This document shows, piece after piece, positions 10,993 to 21,148 of a DNA stretch of 37,611 nucleotides. How positions within the stretch are numbered: position 1 is the first letter of the stretch; each line of letters opens with the position of its first letter. The notes under the pieces are model-generated. The model was given only the letters and a program-made list of their open reading frames with translations. It did not search any database and had not been told where the DNA came from. Made by a program: the position numbers and the translations under genes. The DNA comes from Azolla pinnata (lineage: Eukaryota > Streptophyta > Polypodiopsida > Salviniales > Salviniaceae): NCBI GenBank assembly GCA_037176905.1, contig JBBBWG010028367.1:4902-42512 (forward strand), given 5' to 3'.

Positions 10993-12289
10993 TTCAAAGT
11001 GAAGTTTCACAGGTTACATGACATGTTGCAAATTTCATTACAGCATGAGAAATCCATCAGAAATAAATCTAGCATAACACAAACTTCTGAATTACTGGCA
11101 AGCATGCCGACGGATCATTGTACAGAGAACTGATCAAGGTGATAGATATACCTTGGTAGAGTCAGTGTCTATATCTAGAGTGAACCATTTTCTTAAAAAC
11201 CAGGAGCCTTGCTTGCTAATGATTGCCGTTTTTCCTCCTCTTTCGAGAAAGTTGCAATTTCTACAGGATATCTCATGTTGTACGGAGACGATCTCATGAA
11301 ACATTCTTGAGGATAAAGACAGCGTAACATCACAGTACTATGGGCTAACCTCATCGCTCATATTTCATTGTATGATAAAAGGTCGCATGACAAAGAGAAT
11401 TTATACGGTTTCTCCAATCAACCTTGGAATAATGGTGAAAAAGGGATTCTTGAGGAACCCGATCGATGTAAAAACAAAGGTAAGATAAGAAATGCAGCTC
11501 CAAACTATGGGAACATCTATGATTAAGATTCGGGAAACAGAACCATAAAGCAATACAACCGTAGTTTTGGAATTGCAGCATAAAGAAAACAGCAATTGGG
11601 AAATCACTTGACAAGAATGGAGTATTAGGGTTTACAGTAGAATTACTTCCAGCTGTATTGGGCACCATAAAACAACAAAGGGGAAATTTTACATAACAAG
11701 AATGGATTCTAGGGTTTGGGGTTTGTGAATCCTTGCATGTTGCCCATGCTTCCTTGACCAAATCAGAACGATTTACAAGATGAAAGGGAAGTGCATATCA
11801 GGTCGTTTACAAAGTGAGCAACTGAAACCCTACACGAAGCTGGAACTACCCAAAACCTCACAGAGACCATACCAGGGGCTAGGCATGGGAAAAAAAGAAA
11901 AAGAATAGGAAGAAGAAGAAGAAAGAATTAGGTGCAATCAATGAAAATGCTCATACGAATTCGAATGGCTTTAATATAATGGAAGGGGAAGGAACAATTC
12001 TCTTCCGCTTTTAGATCGCTTCTTTCTCTCGCCCACATTCGCCAAACACACCAGCACAGATAACCTGGTTAGATTCTTCGAATTCTCGTTGGGGGACCGC
12101 AAGAAAAAGCAACGGGTGAAGAAAGACAGTCTCCTGTGGCGAGCCAAAAAAAGACGGCAGAGTAAAAAAGCAGAGATGTCTTACCTCCATGAGAGCGAGT
12201 GCGGATGAACAGAGAGCGACGGCGATGGCGATGATGCTGATGCTTTGCTGTAGCAGGAAATACCATCAGGTTCTGCGAGCCATGTGTGC
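10993..12289. other. Upstream region of the receptor kinase, possible 5' UTR intron
   Basis: No conserved protein is seen. A strong minus-strand splice donor, ATGGAG|GTAAGA, lies at 12184-12183, so the mRNA leader (or an unrecognised short gene) may begin near 12250. A 136-codon minus frame at 11351-11761 has no recognisable domain and is left out as a gene. Confidence 0.35.
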
Positions 12290-13110
12290 ATGGGTGGATG
12301 AATGTGGATGCATGGATGTGCATGCATGTGGATGCATGAACGGATGTGCATGCACGCATGGGTGGATGAATATGCATGTGGCTGCACGAATGGATGTGCA
12401 TGCATGTGTGTGCGCATGGATGGATGTGCATGCATGTGGATGCATGAATGGGCGGATGAATGTGCATGTGGTTCCATGGATGTGCATGGGCGCATGGGTG
12501 TGCATGCATGTGTGCATGCATGGATGGATGGATGTGCATGTGGGTGCATGAATGGATGTGCATGCATGTGTGGATGCATGGATGGATGCGCATGCATGTG
12601 GATGCATGAATGGATGTGCGTGCATGGGTGTGTACATGGGTGGATGAATGTGCATGTGGGTGCATGGATGTGCATGCACGTGTACACATGAATGGATGTG
12701 CATGCATGCACACGTATGCATGAATGGATGTGCATGCATGTGTGTGTAGGCATGAATGGATGTGCATGCATGTGTGTGTAGGCATGAATGGATGTGCATG
12801 CATGTGTGTGTATGCATGAATGGATGTGTATGCATGTGTGCATGCATGTGGGCGTATGCATGGATGTGCATGCATGTGTGTATGCATGGATGTGCATGCA
12901 TGTGTGTGTATGCATGGATGTGCATACATGCGTATGTGTGCACAAGTGTGCATGCATGCGTGTGTGCATGGATGTGTATACATGCGTATGCATGGATGAA
13001 TGCGAATGCATGAGTATGCATGCATGCATGCAGGCGCACATGGATGTGTCCAAGCATGTATGTCGACGTGCACGTATGCATGTGCGGGCATGCATTCATG
13101 CATAGCTATG
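12290..13110. repeat. GCATGCATG/TGTG array with embedded 32-bp units
   Basis: About 820 bp of variants of GGATGTGCATGCATGTG with TGTG and GAATGGA spacers. From 12718 there are three almost exact 32-bp units (GCATGAATGGATGTGCATGC then ATGTGTGTGTAG), then shorter variants. The tract is dominated by alternating purine-pyrimidine steps and contains dozens of CATGCATG (RY/Sph-type) cores. All three minus frames stay open for 270-360 codons and encode His/Met/Cys/Thr-rich strings; this follows from the unit lacking stop triplets and is not evidence of a gene. Confidence 0.9.
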
Positions 13111-13699
13111 TCTAATCTGCCTCTGTTCGAGTCGGCTGCCGAAATCTCGAGCAAAGGTCAGAATATTTCGAAGAGCATCGCATCATTGCGTCCTTACACT
13201 TGTCGCGTCGCAGTTGCTTCGTCTAATCGGAATGAAATCGAGCAGCTCTCGAATCGGCATCATCACATAACAGAGCAGCTCCTGCTCGCAGTCTCACGAT
13301 AAGACGCCGTATCCCCTCGTCTGCCGCTGGCGTCATGCCATTATCGCGATGAACCAGCTTCTGTATTGATCGAGAGATGGCGTTGGTTCTGTATTGATCG
13401 AGAGATGGCATGCGCCCTCGGAGACGATATATGTCTTCTGGGCCCCCTTCCACATCACAGCTGCCTGTGTTTGTCTTTTAAAACGGTTCCGCACCATGAC
13501 TCTAGGATTGGCGTCGAATGCGATTGTATATTCCAAATCCCGGTTGTTCCAGGTCATGCCCAACACAATCGACACATCGCATTATCGGGACACCCCGATT
13601 ATTAGCACGCCTGGGTTTCGCAAGTTCTCCGAATTCGGATCTAGTCGAATTCGCCAGAATTCTGGCACTCTGGCCATCGCAACAGAGCATGGGCGCTTT
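13111..13699. other. Unassigned DNA with short duplications and GAATTC palindromes
   Basis: No protein family is recognised, although several frames of 70-118 codons are open on both strands. TTCTGTATTGATCGAGAGAT occurs twice, near 13356 and 13388. Palindromes TCCGAATTCGGA (13628-13639) and GCCAGAATTCTGGC (13653-13666) lie 13 bp apart. Confidence 0.4.
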
Positions 13700-15540
13700 A
13701 TCAAGCAAACCAAACTTGCCACAAAATATTATATTCGGCCTCGGCAATAGATAACGGCACCAATCTTTTGCAGCAGCAGCAACAACACCTACAAGAGTGA
13801 AAAACATAGCCAATTGTGGAATTCTGTGTATCTACATCACCTGCCATGTTAGAGTCATAGAACTCCTTCAGCTCTAATAGAAGCAATGGGCTTTGGTTTC
13901 TTTCAAGTTTCATAGACTAGATTCCAATGTGACTTGCCAGGATTAGCCACGAATCGGCTCACAACTCCTAGTGCATAGGAATTATCAAGCCTAATAGTAA
14001 CTATATCATACATAAGTGAACCCACCTTGCATTATCATTGGAAAATGTAGATTTCAATTACTCTGTAAGGACATCAACAATACTCCTCTTCTTGGCAACA
14101 ATCGAGCATGTCATTGACATACAACACAAGATTGCTTGGGTGCTATCTTCATCATGTTCTGTGTACAAAAAACGGTCTTGCATAGTCTTCTTTGCACCCA
14201 TTTGAAGCATAAAAGCATCAAACATTTTTGTACGATTGCCTAGAAACTTGTTTCGACCCATACATGTTTCTATTGAGTTTACCAGTGTTGTTTACGTATG
14301 TGTATTTAACGTTTAAATACATATAATACCTCATAGTTTGTATAGTATGAACCATAAGTCGATGTTGTTCACTCAAATTTCATGTACAATGGTGTATCAC
14401 TCATCGCAGAAGATAGAAGAAGAAGAAGAAGAGAAAAGTCTAATTGCAAAATGGTATTTATTAGAATGGTGAATAAACTTTCCAAATTTAGAAGTATTTG
14501 ACGTATTACACGTAAATTATGCATTTTATAGGTTTTTAACATATGAAAAAACATATTTAATGTATTCTTAAATTTAGAGGTATTGTATGTGTATTAATAT
14601 GTTAAATATGTATGGTATTCATACCGTACCCAACAACCTTGGAGTTTACGTATAAGATGTTGCTTTTCAAGAATAACAAAAGTTTCTTGTTGTTTAAGGT
14701 ATAACTCTTCCTCAATATCACCATGCAAGAAAGTTAAATGTGTATCCATTTGGTTTAACTTTAAATCAACAGTTGTCACAATAACTGAAAAGTACTCCCA
14801 AAGTGGTAATGTTTAATAAAAGGGAAAACATATTTTAAATTTTTATGCCTTTAATTTGAGTATATCTTTTTTTTTAAGGGAAAGTTTGTCATTGATTAGA
14901 AGAGAATAATAAAATAAAATCTAGAGAAATTGTCTATAACTTAGAATTACCACTGCAAAGGTGAATAAAACCATAGTGACAACTTAAAAGACCAATATAG
15001 TTTACCTTGACATAAAACAAACCCATGTCACCGTTTTAAAAAAGTTGGTTGCTTAAACATTAGAATATTTGTAATACCTACAATAACATCATATTGGCCT
15101 TTGATCGTGTAGACAAGTTGTAACCAAATGGCTTGGATCATTTCAATTGTAGGAATTCTCTTTTGCTTAAATATTAAAGAACACATGGTTACCCATTTTT
15201 TTTTTTGCACTACACCTGATAACTAAGTCTCACAAATCTCGCAAGCATATCCTTTTGCAACTAGCTTGCTTTATACTTGGGCTTCTTATCAACAGTCTTA
15301 TATTTAAGTTTCTTTATATTTAGGCTTCTTATACCCATTTACTAGAGTAGTGTTCCTTCCTTTGGACAATCAAACAAGTTCCAAGTATTATTGGAATGCA
15401 ACACCTCATTTTACTTCTTGTAAAGCAAGCTCACACTTGTTTTTGCCTCTTTATAAGTAAGAGGTTCTCCCTCCTCAATCAACATAATAAGTAGGAATAG
15501 CCCGTATCTACTTACATTACACCTAATACAAGTAGACTGT
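13700..15540 (-). mobile_element. Fossil Ty1/copia retrotransposon, pol fragment
   Basis: Several minus-strand stretches carry copia pol signatures. A reverse-transcriptase part lies at roughly 15540-14600 (a TAFLHGD-type block read here as LTFLHGDIEEELYLKQ), and an RNase H part at roughly 14260-13700 (SRFVANPGKSHW and PLSIAEAEYN blocks). About 300 bp of AT-rich sequence with a GAA run separates the two and may be a later insertion. Gag, integrase and LTRs were not recognised. The element is old and has many breaks; it is a remnant, not a gene. Confidence 0.85.
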
Positions 15541-16690
15541 TTTACTTATTCACATTATTTGGTAATAGGTTAACATCAAGTGATATAACATAATAATCAT
15601 TTTCATGTTGTTGTATATCATTTCTATAATTATTTTTTGACATAATTTTGTGATTGCATATGCCCTTATAAATTATGTGCATCTTCAGTCACATGTGGTG
15701 TATCTTGAGGGTCTGGAATATGTGGTTGATGTTGCTTAAATGTGACCATTTTATATTTTATGGTCATGGTTCAAGGAAAATTTATTTTATAACAACCTTA
15801 ACGTCATAGATATTGTCTTATTAAAAATAACTTCCCAACTTTCTATGACCTTTCTAATTGAGGTAACTATTAAAGTGTTATTAGACTAAAAGCAATAACA
15901 CAATGTAAAGATGATGACCAAGGGACTAAAAAATGAAGATAAGTCAAAGGGAAAAAGAAATGTACGTCTCCAAACAAGCAATTATAATACTCAACTATCT
16001 TGTATGGGCACATGCTTGCATACATTATACTTATTAACTTAAGAAATATGTGATAGTCCTTTAAAAATTTTTGAAAGTTTGAAAAGGTTCTAGAATATTT
16101 TCTAGTCTAAAATAAACTAAAATGGTCTTAGAACATTTTCATCCATTTAATACAACCCACACTATAAATATGTATAATCTTTTTTTTTTTTAAGAGATTT
16201 TAACATTAACCACTAACACATCAATTTATTATTCTTGTTTTATGTGATCGCTTTCTTATCTGCTCTTCTACTGCTCACCGCTTCTTGAGTTTATAATACC
16301 ATCCCTCGTCATTTTTTTGTCCATTCTTCAATTGTAATTCACAATCGTTGTGTCTGTGACAGTAATTAGCATTTACTACCGATTTTCCCTAATCTTAATG
16401 AGGTTTTTATTAACTCACCCTAGTCATTAAGCTATATATATATCCCTTATATTAGTATAAAAAGTATTAAAATTTGACAGTAAAATTCAGAAAAGACAAT
16501 AATGGATTAGTACATAATAAGAAACTTAAAATATCATGTAGTTTTCTTTTTGTTATCGGTGGTTGTTTGATATCTCATCCATTATGCATGGAAAGAACTT
16601 AAACTTGTGGAACATCTTAACTTTACCATGATAGTTTAGGTTGAACCTAGAAACCTCTAAATATTCAGCTCAAAATCTTTTTACGAATTG
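15541..16690. other. AT-rich intergenic DNA, nothing recognised
   Basis: A long AT-rich stretch without conserved coding sequence. It may hold further decayed parts of the adjoining retroelement or other old insertions, but no motif supports a specific call. A TATA-like CTATAAATATG near 16160 is unassigned. Confidence 0.4.
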
Positions 16691-17787
16691 ATCTTAAGCG
16701 AAATTAAGGAACATCGGTCGCCAGATTATCCCAATGCTAGCTAGATAAATTTCCCTTTCTATACAAAGGACTAGCGAGGTTTCGCAAATTGGTCTCGTCC
16801 AGTTACGCATGCAAATCGTCTCAACGACAGTTCTGCGGATCATGTCTCGGCACGGACGTTGACCAATGTATCTTTCTTCGAAGATGCCCTCGATCGAGAG
16901 TTCCTTACGTCTTGACCAATGTACATAATGCAGAACATGTTGGGAGAAGATACCTCCCCTCCTCTTTCCCTTCCACCACCAACCAAAAAAAGTCAGAGGC
17001 ACATGTACATGTCAGACGCCGCGCTCTCTGCATTGCATTACGGCACAAATCTATCGCTATGAGGCGCGTGTTCTGTTGGGCGTGCGGGGTCTCGAAAGCG
17101 TCGCGAGTGTGTTCACACTTGCCCGCCCGTGTGGGGGCGCAGGTGCTCTTGTTTTGTTTTTTTTTACTAGGACGAGTTAACCGACTCCGCGGGTTTCGCA
17201 GCCCCTCGTAAACGCATCAAGAACTCTCGGGCACAAGCGTCTCGATCCGCCTACACGCTCGCCGCGAATTCCCAGAGAAGTGTATGTGTGTTAGGAATGT
17301 GGATCGGAGATCACCGGAGATAAGGTTTCCTGTTTTGCCTTTCTAGCTTTTGCAAATGTGCCCCCGGAACTAACAAAGAGCTACTAAATCTGTAGATTCC
17401 TCGACGACAAGAAGAAGCAGAAGCTGAATCTAAAGAAGCTGAAGAAGAAGAAGAAGAAGAAGAAGAAGAAGCAGAAGAAGAGGAGGAGGAGGAAACTGGA
17501 ATCTTGGCCTCCTGATGAACTGAGCAGAAGCTCGACACTGTAGTGCCTCATCATGCATGCATGCATACATCATCCGCCACCACCGTTTGCCGTCATCACC
17601 GAGAAACGCACGAATGGAGCGTCGGGAAGTACATGTTTTTGAGACTCTGTACCCGGGCACTTTGACGATAGTGGCGGATTGTGTTCAGGCACCTCAGAAA
17701 AGCCTGTTGGAGTTTCTCTTGTTCTTTTTTTTTGCTGTTCTGCGGTTTTTTCTCTCCTTCCTTTGTCCCATCTTTGTTGCAGGTGAT
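16691..17787. other. Unassigned mid-GC DNA with a GAA repeat
   Basis: No gene recognised. TTGACCAATGTA occurs twice (near 16859 and 16912). A (GAA)n tract lies at about 17440-17490, and CATGCATGCATGCATAC at about 17554. Frames of up to 140 codons have no conserved features. Confidence 0.4.
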
Positions 17788-18185
17788 GCGGATGCGGATG
17801 CGGATGCGGATGCGGATGCGGATGCGGATGCAGATGCCATCTGCCGACGCCAGATTGTCCACGAGCCCTACGCATACATACATACATCCATACATGCAGA
17901 CATACAAACAAACATACATCCGTGCACACATGCATACATGCATACAAACATCCATCCATGCATACGTACATACCTCCATACATCCATCCATGCATGCATG
18001 CATACATAGATACATACATACATATACACATACATACACACAGACATACAAACATCCATACACACGCTATACACAGACATACATACAGACACACAAACAT
18101 CCATACACGCTCTATACACATACATACATACATACATGCATGCATACATGCATACATGTGTCATGCATGCGTCCATACTGATGCA
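17788..18185. repeat. (GATGCG)n then (CATA)n-type arrays
   Basis: Eight or so GATGCG hexamers (17786-17833) are followed, after about 35 bp, by some 310 bp of CATACATA, CATCCATA, CATGCATA and CACACAGA tetramers (17870-18185). Open frames here (DADADA..., YIHTYIHA...) are repeat artefacts. Confidence 0.9.
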
Positions 18186-19074
18186 TGGAATATGTGCATG
18201 TGCGTGTTTTTTTTTTTAATTACTAATGTCCACCATTTGTTTAAAACTTCCCCACGGGGTTTGACGATTCTTATATTTTTTTAAAATAAGTGGAAATTAA
18301 AAAAAAAATGGGAAACTTGCCAGAAGAAAACGCCTGCCTGCCAAAGCTAGAAATTGCAGATCAACGCGCAGTTGATCGAGCAAACACCGAATCAATGAAT
18401 CGTGAGCCCGATAGCATCGGATCACTGTTACCCGATCGGGTAACGTTCCGATCGCTCGATTCACGCCAGATCGGACGCGCGAATCGGTCGATTCGATTCC
18501 CACCCATTGCCAGCGCCTGCGGATCGAATTCGGGAAGGGAATCGACAAAGGATCGACGAGTCGGTGGGGAGGAGCGACGAGGGATCGATCGAATTCCAAC
18601 CGCTGGCGGAATCGAATCGATTCCTATCAGTTCTTGTTAATTTCTGATCTTTCAGTAAGGCATCAAAATGTTGAAGTTCAATAAATCATTTTGGGCGATG
18701 CCCACCATTTGTTTTAAATAACTCGAAATTAAAAAAAAACAAATAAAAACAAATAAAAAATAAAAAAATAAGAAGACCGCAAGTCTGAAACCGGACGTCA
18801 GATTTACGCGCCCATTTTTTCTTCTTCTTTCTTCTTCTTCTTCTTCGTCGTCGTCTTCCTTTTTTGCGTTTTTGCGTTTTTGCGTTTTTTTGCGTTTCCT
18901 GCTTCCTAGAGCATCTTACAAAACCCTTCCTTTCTCTGTGCCCACCATCTCCAGATTTCTAGGGTTTCCCCGCCCCTCTGTGTGCTTTCCTTCCTTCCTC
19001 CTCCTCCTCCTCCTCTTCCTTCGTTCCCTCGGAGCTTCTGCCTTTCTCTCCGTTTTCATTTTAGGGTTTTCCTC
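18186..19074. other. Upstream region of the SMR candidate, rich in TCGAT words
   Basis: Contains an 18-bp perfect palindrome GTTACCCGATCGGGTAAC (18427-18444) among many GATCG/TCGATT words. CCACCATTTGTTT occurs twice (about 18230 and 18706), each time followed by GAAATTAAAAAAAA further on. TTTTTGCG units lie at about 18862-18896 and CT-rich DNA follows. A 116-codon plus frame at 18290 has no recognised domain. Confidence 0.4.
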
Positions 19075-19250
19075 TCCTTCTCCTTCTCCTTCTTCCCTGC
19101 TTCCTCGTAGGGTTTAGGGTTTAGGGCTTAGGGTTTAGGGTTCTCCTTCTTCTTCTTCTTCTTCTTCCCTGCTTCCTCGTAGGGTTTCGGGTTTAGGGTT
19201 TAGGGTTTAGGGCTTAGGGCTTAGGGTTTAGGGTTTAGGGTTTAGGGTTT
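19075..19250 (+). repeat. Interstitial telomeric repeats (TTTAGGG) in a duplicated leader
   Basis: Two blocks of TTTAGGG and variants (TTAGGGC, TTTCGGG): about 4 units at 19108-19140 and about 9 at 19181-19250. Each follows the same CT-rich lead ending in CTGCTTCCTCGTAGGGTTT, so the whole lead-plus-array module looks duplicated (about 73-bp offset). The second block ends 8 bp before the SMR start codon. Telo-boxes of this kind are common near transcription starts of plant genes active in dividing cells. Confidence 0.85.
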
Positions 19251-19257
19251 ATATGCC

Positions 19258-20301
19258 ATGGACAGCCTCCCCCGGCTCGGCCGCAGAATCCCCGCCCTGG
19301 TGCTTCCTGCAGATTCTCTCGCCACAATTCTACCTCCGGAATCTTCTCCCTCGATGAAGAGCTCGCCTCAATCTTGCCCCTCCGAATCTCCTCCTCCCCC
19401 GGAATCTCCTCCCGAGGAGGAGGAGTCGTGGGATATTCCGTCGGAATCTTCCCCTCTGTCGTGCTGCTCCCATGGCAGCAGAAGCTGCCATGGAAGCTCG
19501 CCCCAGCCCCGGGACCTGTCGTTCCCTGGACCTCCCGCTTCCAAGCCCGGCGACGAAGAAGCATCGAGCTCCTCCGCTCGTCCTCTCCCTCTCCCTCTTC
19601 ACCTTCTTCGCCAGTATCGTCAGTCGGGCGCCCTCGGGCGCGGCGATGGCGGCGGTGGAGAAGGAGGATTCGCGCAGGAATCTCGCAGCGATGGCGGCGG
19701 CGGCAGCAGCACTTGTGGCACGAGCGGCTGCTTCCGATGGAGGGGCTCCGGCGGAGAAGATGAGGAGGATGGAGGTGGAGGCGAGGACGAAGGCTCTTGC
19801 TCCACTCCGAGGGCCATGGAAGCTCGGATTCCGAAGCTCTGCTTGGTCTGCCCACCTGCGCCCAAGAAGCAGAAGCAGCAGAATCAGAAGCAGAAGAATC
19901 AGAAGCAGAAGAATCAGAAGAAGAAGAAGAAGAAGCAGAAGCAGAAGAAGAAGAAGAAGGGACGTGAGCATAGGAGCAAATGTGGCTCGTCTCCGTCCAT
20001 GCCCAGGCTCCGGATACGGATCAGAACCGATTTCCTGAAGCAAAGGATTCAGAGCTTTCTCATGGTTCCTGATTTCGCAGCATTCTTTCCTGCTTCCATG
20101 GCGGTTCACAGGCCATCACCATCACCATCACCATCATCATCATCTTCTTCTTCTTCTTCTTCTTCTGCATCTTCATCTTCCTCTTCCTCTTCTTCTTCCT
20201 CTTCACCACCATCATCATCATCATCATCATCATCACCATCATCAGCATCATCTTCAGATTCTTCTTCTTCTTCTTCTTCACTGTATACGACAGAAGATTG
20301 A
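19258..20301 (+). CDS. SIAMESE-RELATED (SMR) type CDK inhibitor candidate, single exon
   Basis: A 347-aa intact frame with start context GCCATGG. The diagnostic part is residues 181-204, CSTP...RIPK...CPPAPKK, which matches the SMR signature C-[RT]-TP-x-KIP-x-CPPAPRK. A later LMVPDFAAFF (268-277) is like the short acidic/aromatic motif that ends SMR proteins. Known family members bind cyclin-CDK complexes in the nucleus, block mitosis and promote endoreduplication. Most are 80-250 aa and intronless. Here the protein is long because of a Pro/Ser-rich N-terminus (26-110), a Gly/Glu-rich stretch (129-180), a Lys/Gln insert (203-234, likely nuclear-localising) and a poly-Ser tail (288-342), several of which stem from microsatellites in the DNA. 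An out-of-frame ATG at 19253 overlaps the start. Other frames here are also open, so the call rests on the SMR motifs. Confidence 0.65.
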   Translation: MDSLPRLGRRIPALVLPADSLATILPPESSPSMKSSPQSCPSESPPPPESPPEEEESWDIPSESSPLSCCSHGSRSCHGSSPQPRDLSFPGPPASKPGDEEASSSSARPLPLPLHLLRQYRQSGALGRGDGGGGEGGFAQESRSDGGGGSSTCGTSGCFRWRGSGGEDEEDGGGGEDEGSCSTPRAMEARIPKLCLVCPPAPKKQKQQNQKQKNQKQKNQKKKKKKQKQKKKKKGREHRSKCGSSPSMPRLRIRIRTDFLKQRIQSFLMVPDFAAFFPASMAVHRPSPSPSPSSSSSSSSSSSASSSSSSSSSSSSPPSSSSSSSSPSSASSSDSSSSSSSLYTTED

Positions 20302-20788
20302 TTTCATTGGATTCACGACAGCTTACATTTCTTTCTTCATTGGGGGCGGGGGGCATCTGCGCAAAGCTCTTCTCCCCCCCCCCCCCATCCCAAGTCTGAA
20401 TGAAACACCGTTAACAGGAAACACGAAGCTATGGCTCAATTCTTGTTGCAAGCTCCTGATCGAATGAATTTGTACACAGACAGCGGCTGCTTCGCTCTGA
20501 TTAAGAAAAGATGCCATGGATTGTTTCCCTTTTGCTTTTTCTTTTTAGGGTTTTCCAGGGTGAATTCAGGTGGCGTTGTGGCTCGTTCTCCTGCGATTTT
20601 CCCTCACCCCAATGAATTTCAGGGAGAATTAGGGTTTGGGAGCTGCTTGTCCTAACGAAGAAGTTGTAGTTTGTTAGAAATCAAAGCCATGAACTCTAGA
20701 AATAATTAGGTCGTGAGTTCGATCCCTTGGGACACCACCAAATAGGGCAAAAATCATTAGGGTTTAGGACCTTAATTCTCCCAATCCC
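20302..20788. other. 3' flank of the SMR candidate
   Basis: Holds a 13-C run (20374-20386) and a G-rich run at 20342-20353. A short frame at 20431-20655 starts MAQFLLQAPDR but has no family match. GAGTTCGATCC at about 20712 resembles an RNA polymerase III B box, without a convincing A box. No gene is called. Confidence 0.35.
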
Positions 20789-21148
20789 TAATGTCTGAAA
20801 TAATACTTAAAAGCATTGGAAGTATGATTAATGATAGGGACAATTACCCAAAATAGCACTTAACCAAATTGTAATCTCCCTAACGTCAATAATACTTAAA
20901 AGCACTGGAAGTATGGTTAATGATAGAGAAAACTACCCAAAATAGCATTTAACCAAATTGTAATCTCCCTAATGTCAATAATGCTTAAAAGCATTGGAAG
21001 TATGATTAATGATAGGGACAATTACCCAAAATAGCGCTTAACCTAATTGTAATCTCCCTAATGTCAATAATACTTTAAAGGCATTGGAAGTATGATTAAT
21101 GTTAAGGGAAAATTACCCAAATTTGCACTTAACCGAATTGTAATCTAC
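20789..21148. repeat. Tandem array of 89-92 bp units built from a transposon end
   Basis: Four units start at 20789, 20881, 20970 and 21059. Each has ATACTTAAAAGCATTGGAAG, then GATAGGGACAATTACCC and a CACTTAACCAAATTGTAATC block. The second half is the left end of the inverted-repeat transposon at 21106; in the fourth unit it runs straight into the complete element. Confidence 0.8.

Noticed and set aside
11351-11761. 136-codon minus frame upstream of the receptor kinase
   Set aside because: Composition resembles untranslated leader sequence; no conserved motif and no neighbouring exon in frame.
12290-13110. CRISPR-like regular repeat
   Set aside because: Units and spacers are both made of the same short words and vary in length; this is a eukaryotic tandem repeat.
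12069-13154. 361-codon minus frame over the CATGCATG array
   Set aside because: All three frames are open there because the repeat unit has no stop triplet; the peptide is a repeat translation.
17570-18181. 150-195 codon frames over the CATA/GATGCG arrays
   Set aside because: Homopolymer-like repeat translations (YIHTYIH, DADADA) without a conserved part.
19330-20109. 259-codon minus frame and the second plus frame over the SMR candidate
   Set aside because: Both are repeat- and GC-driven; only the frame starting at 19258 carries the SMR motifs.
20700-20760. tRNA-like B box (GAGTTCGATCC) suggesting a tRNA or SINE
   Set aside because: No matching A box or cloverleaf could be drawn upstream, and no poly(A)-like tail follows.
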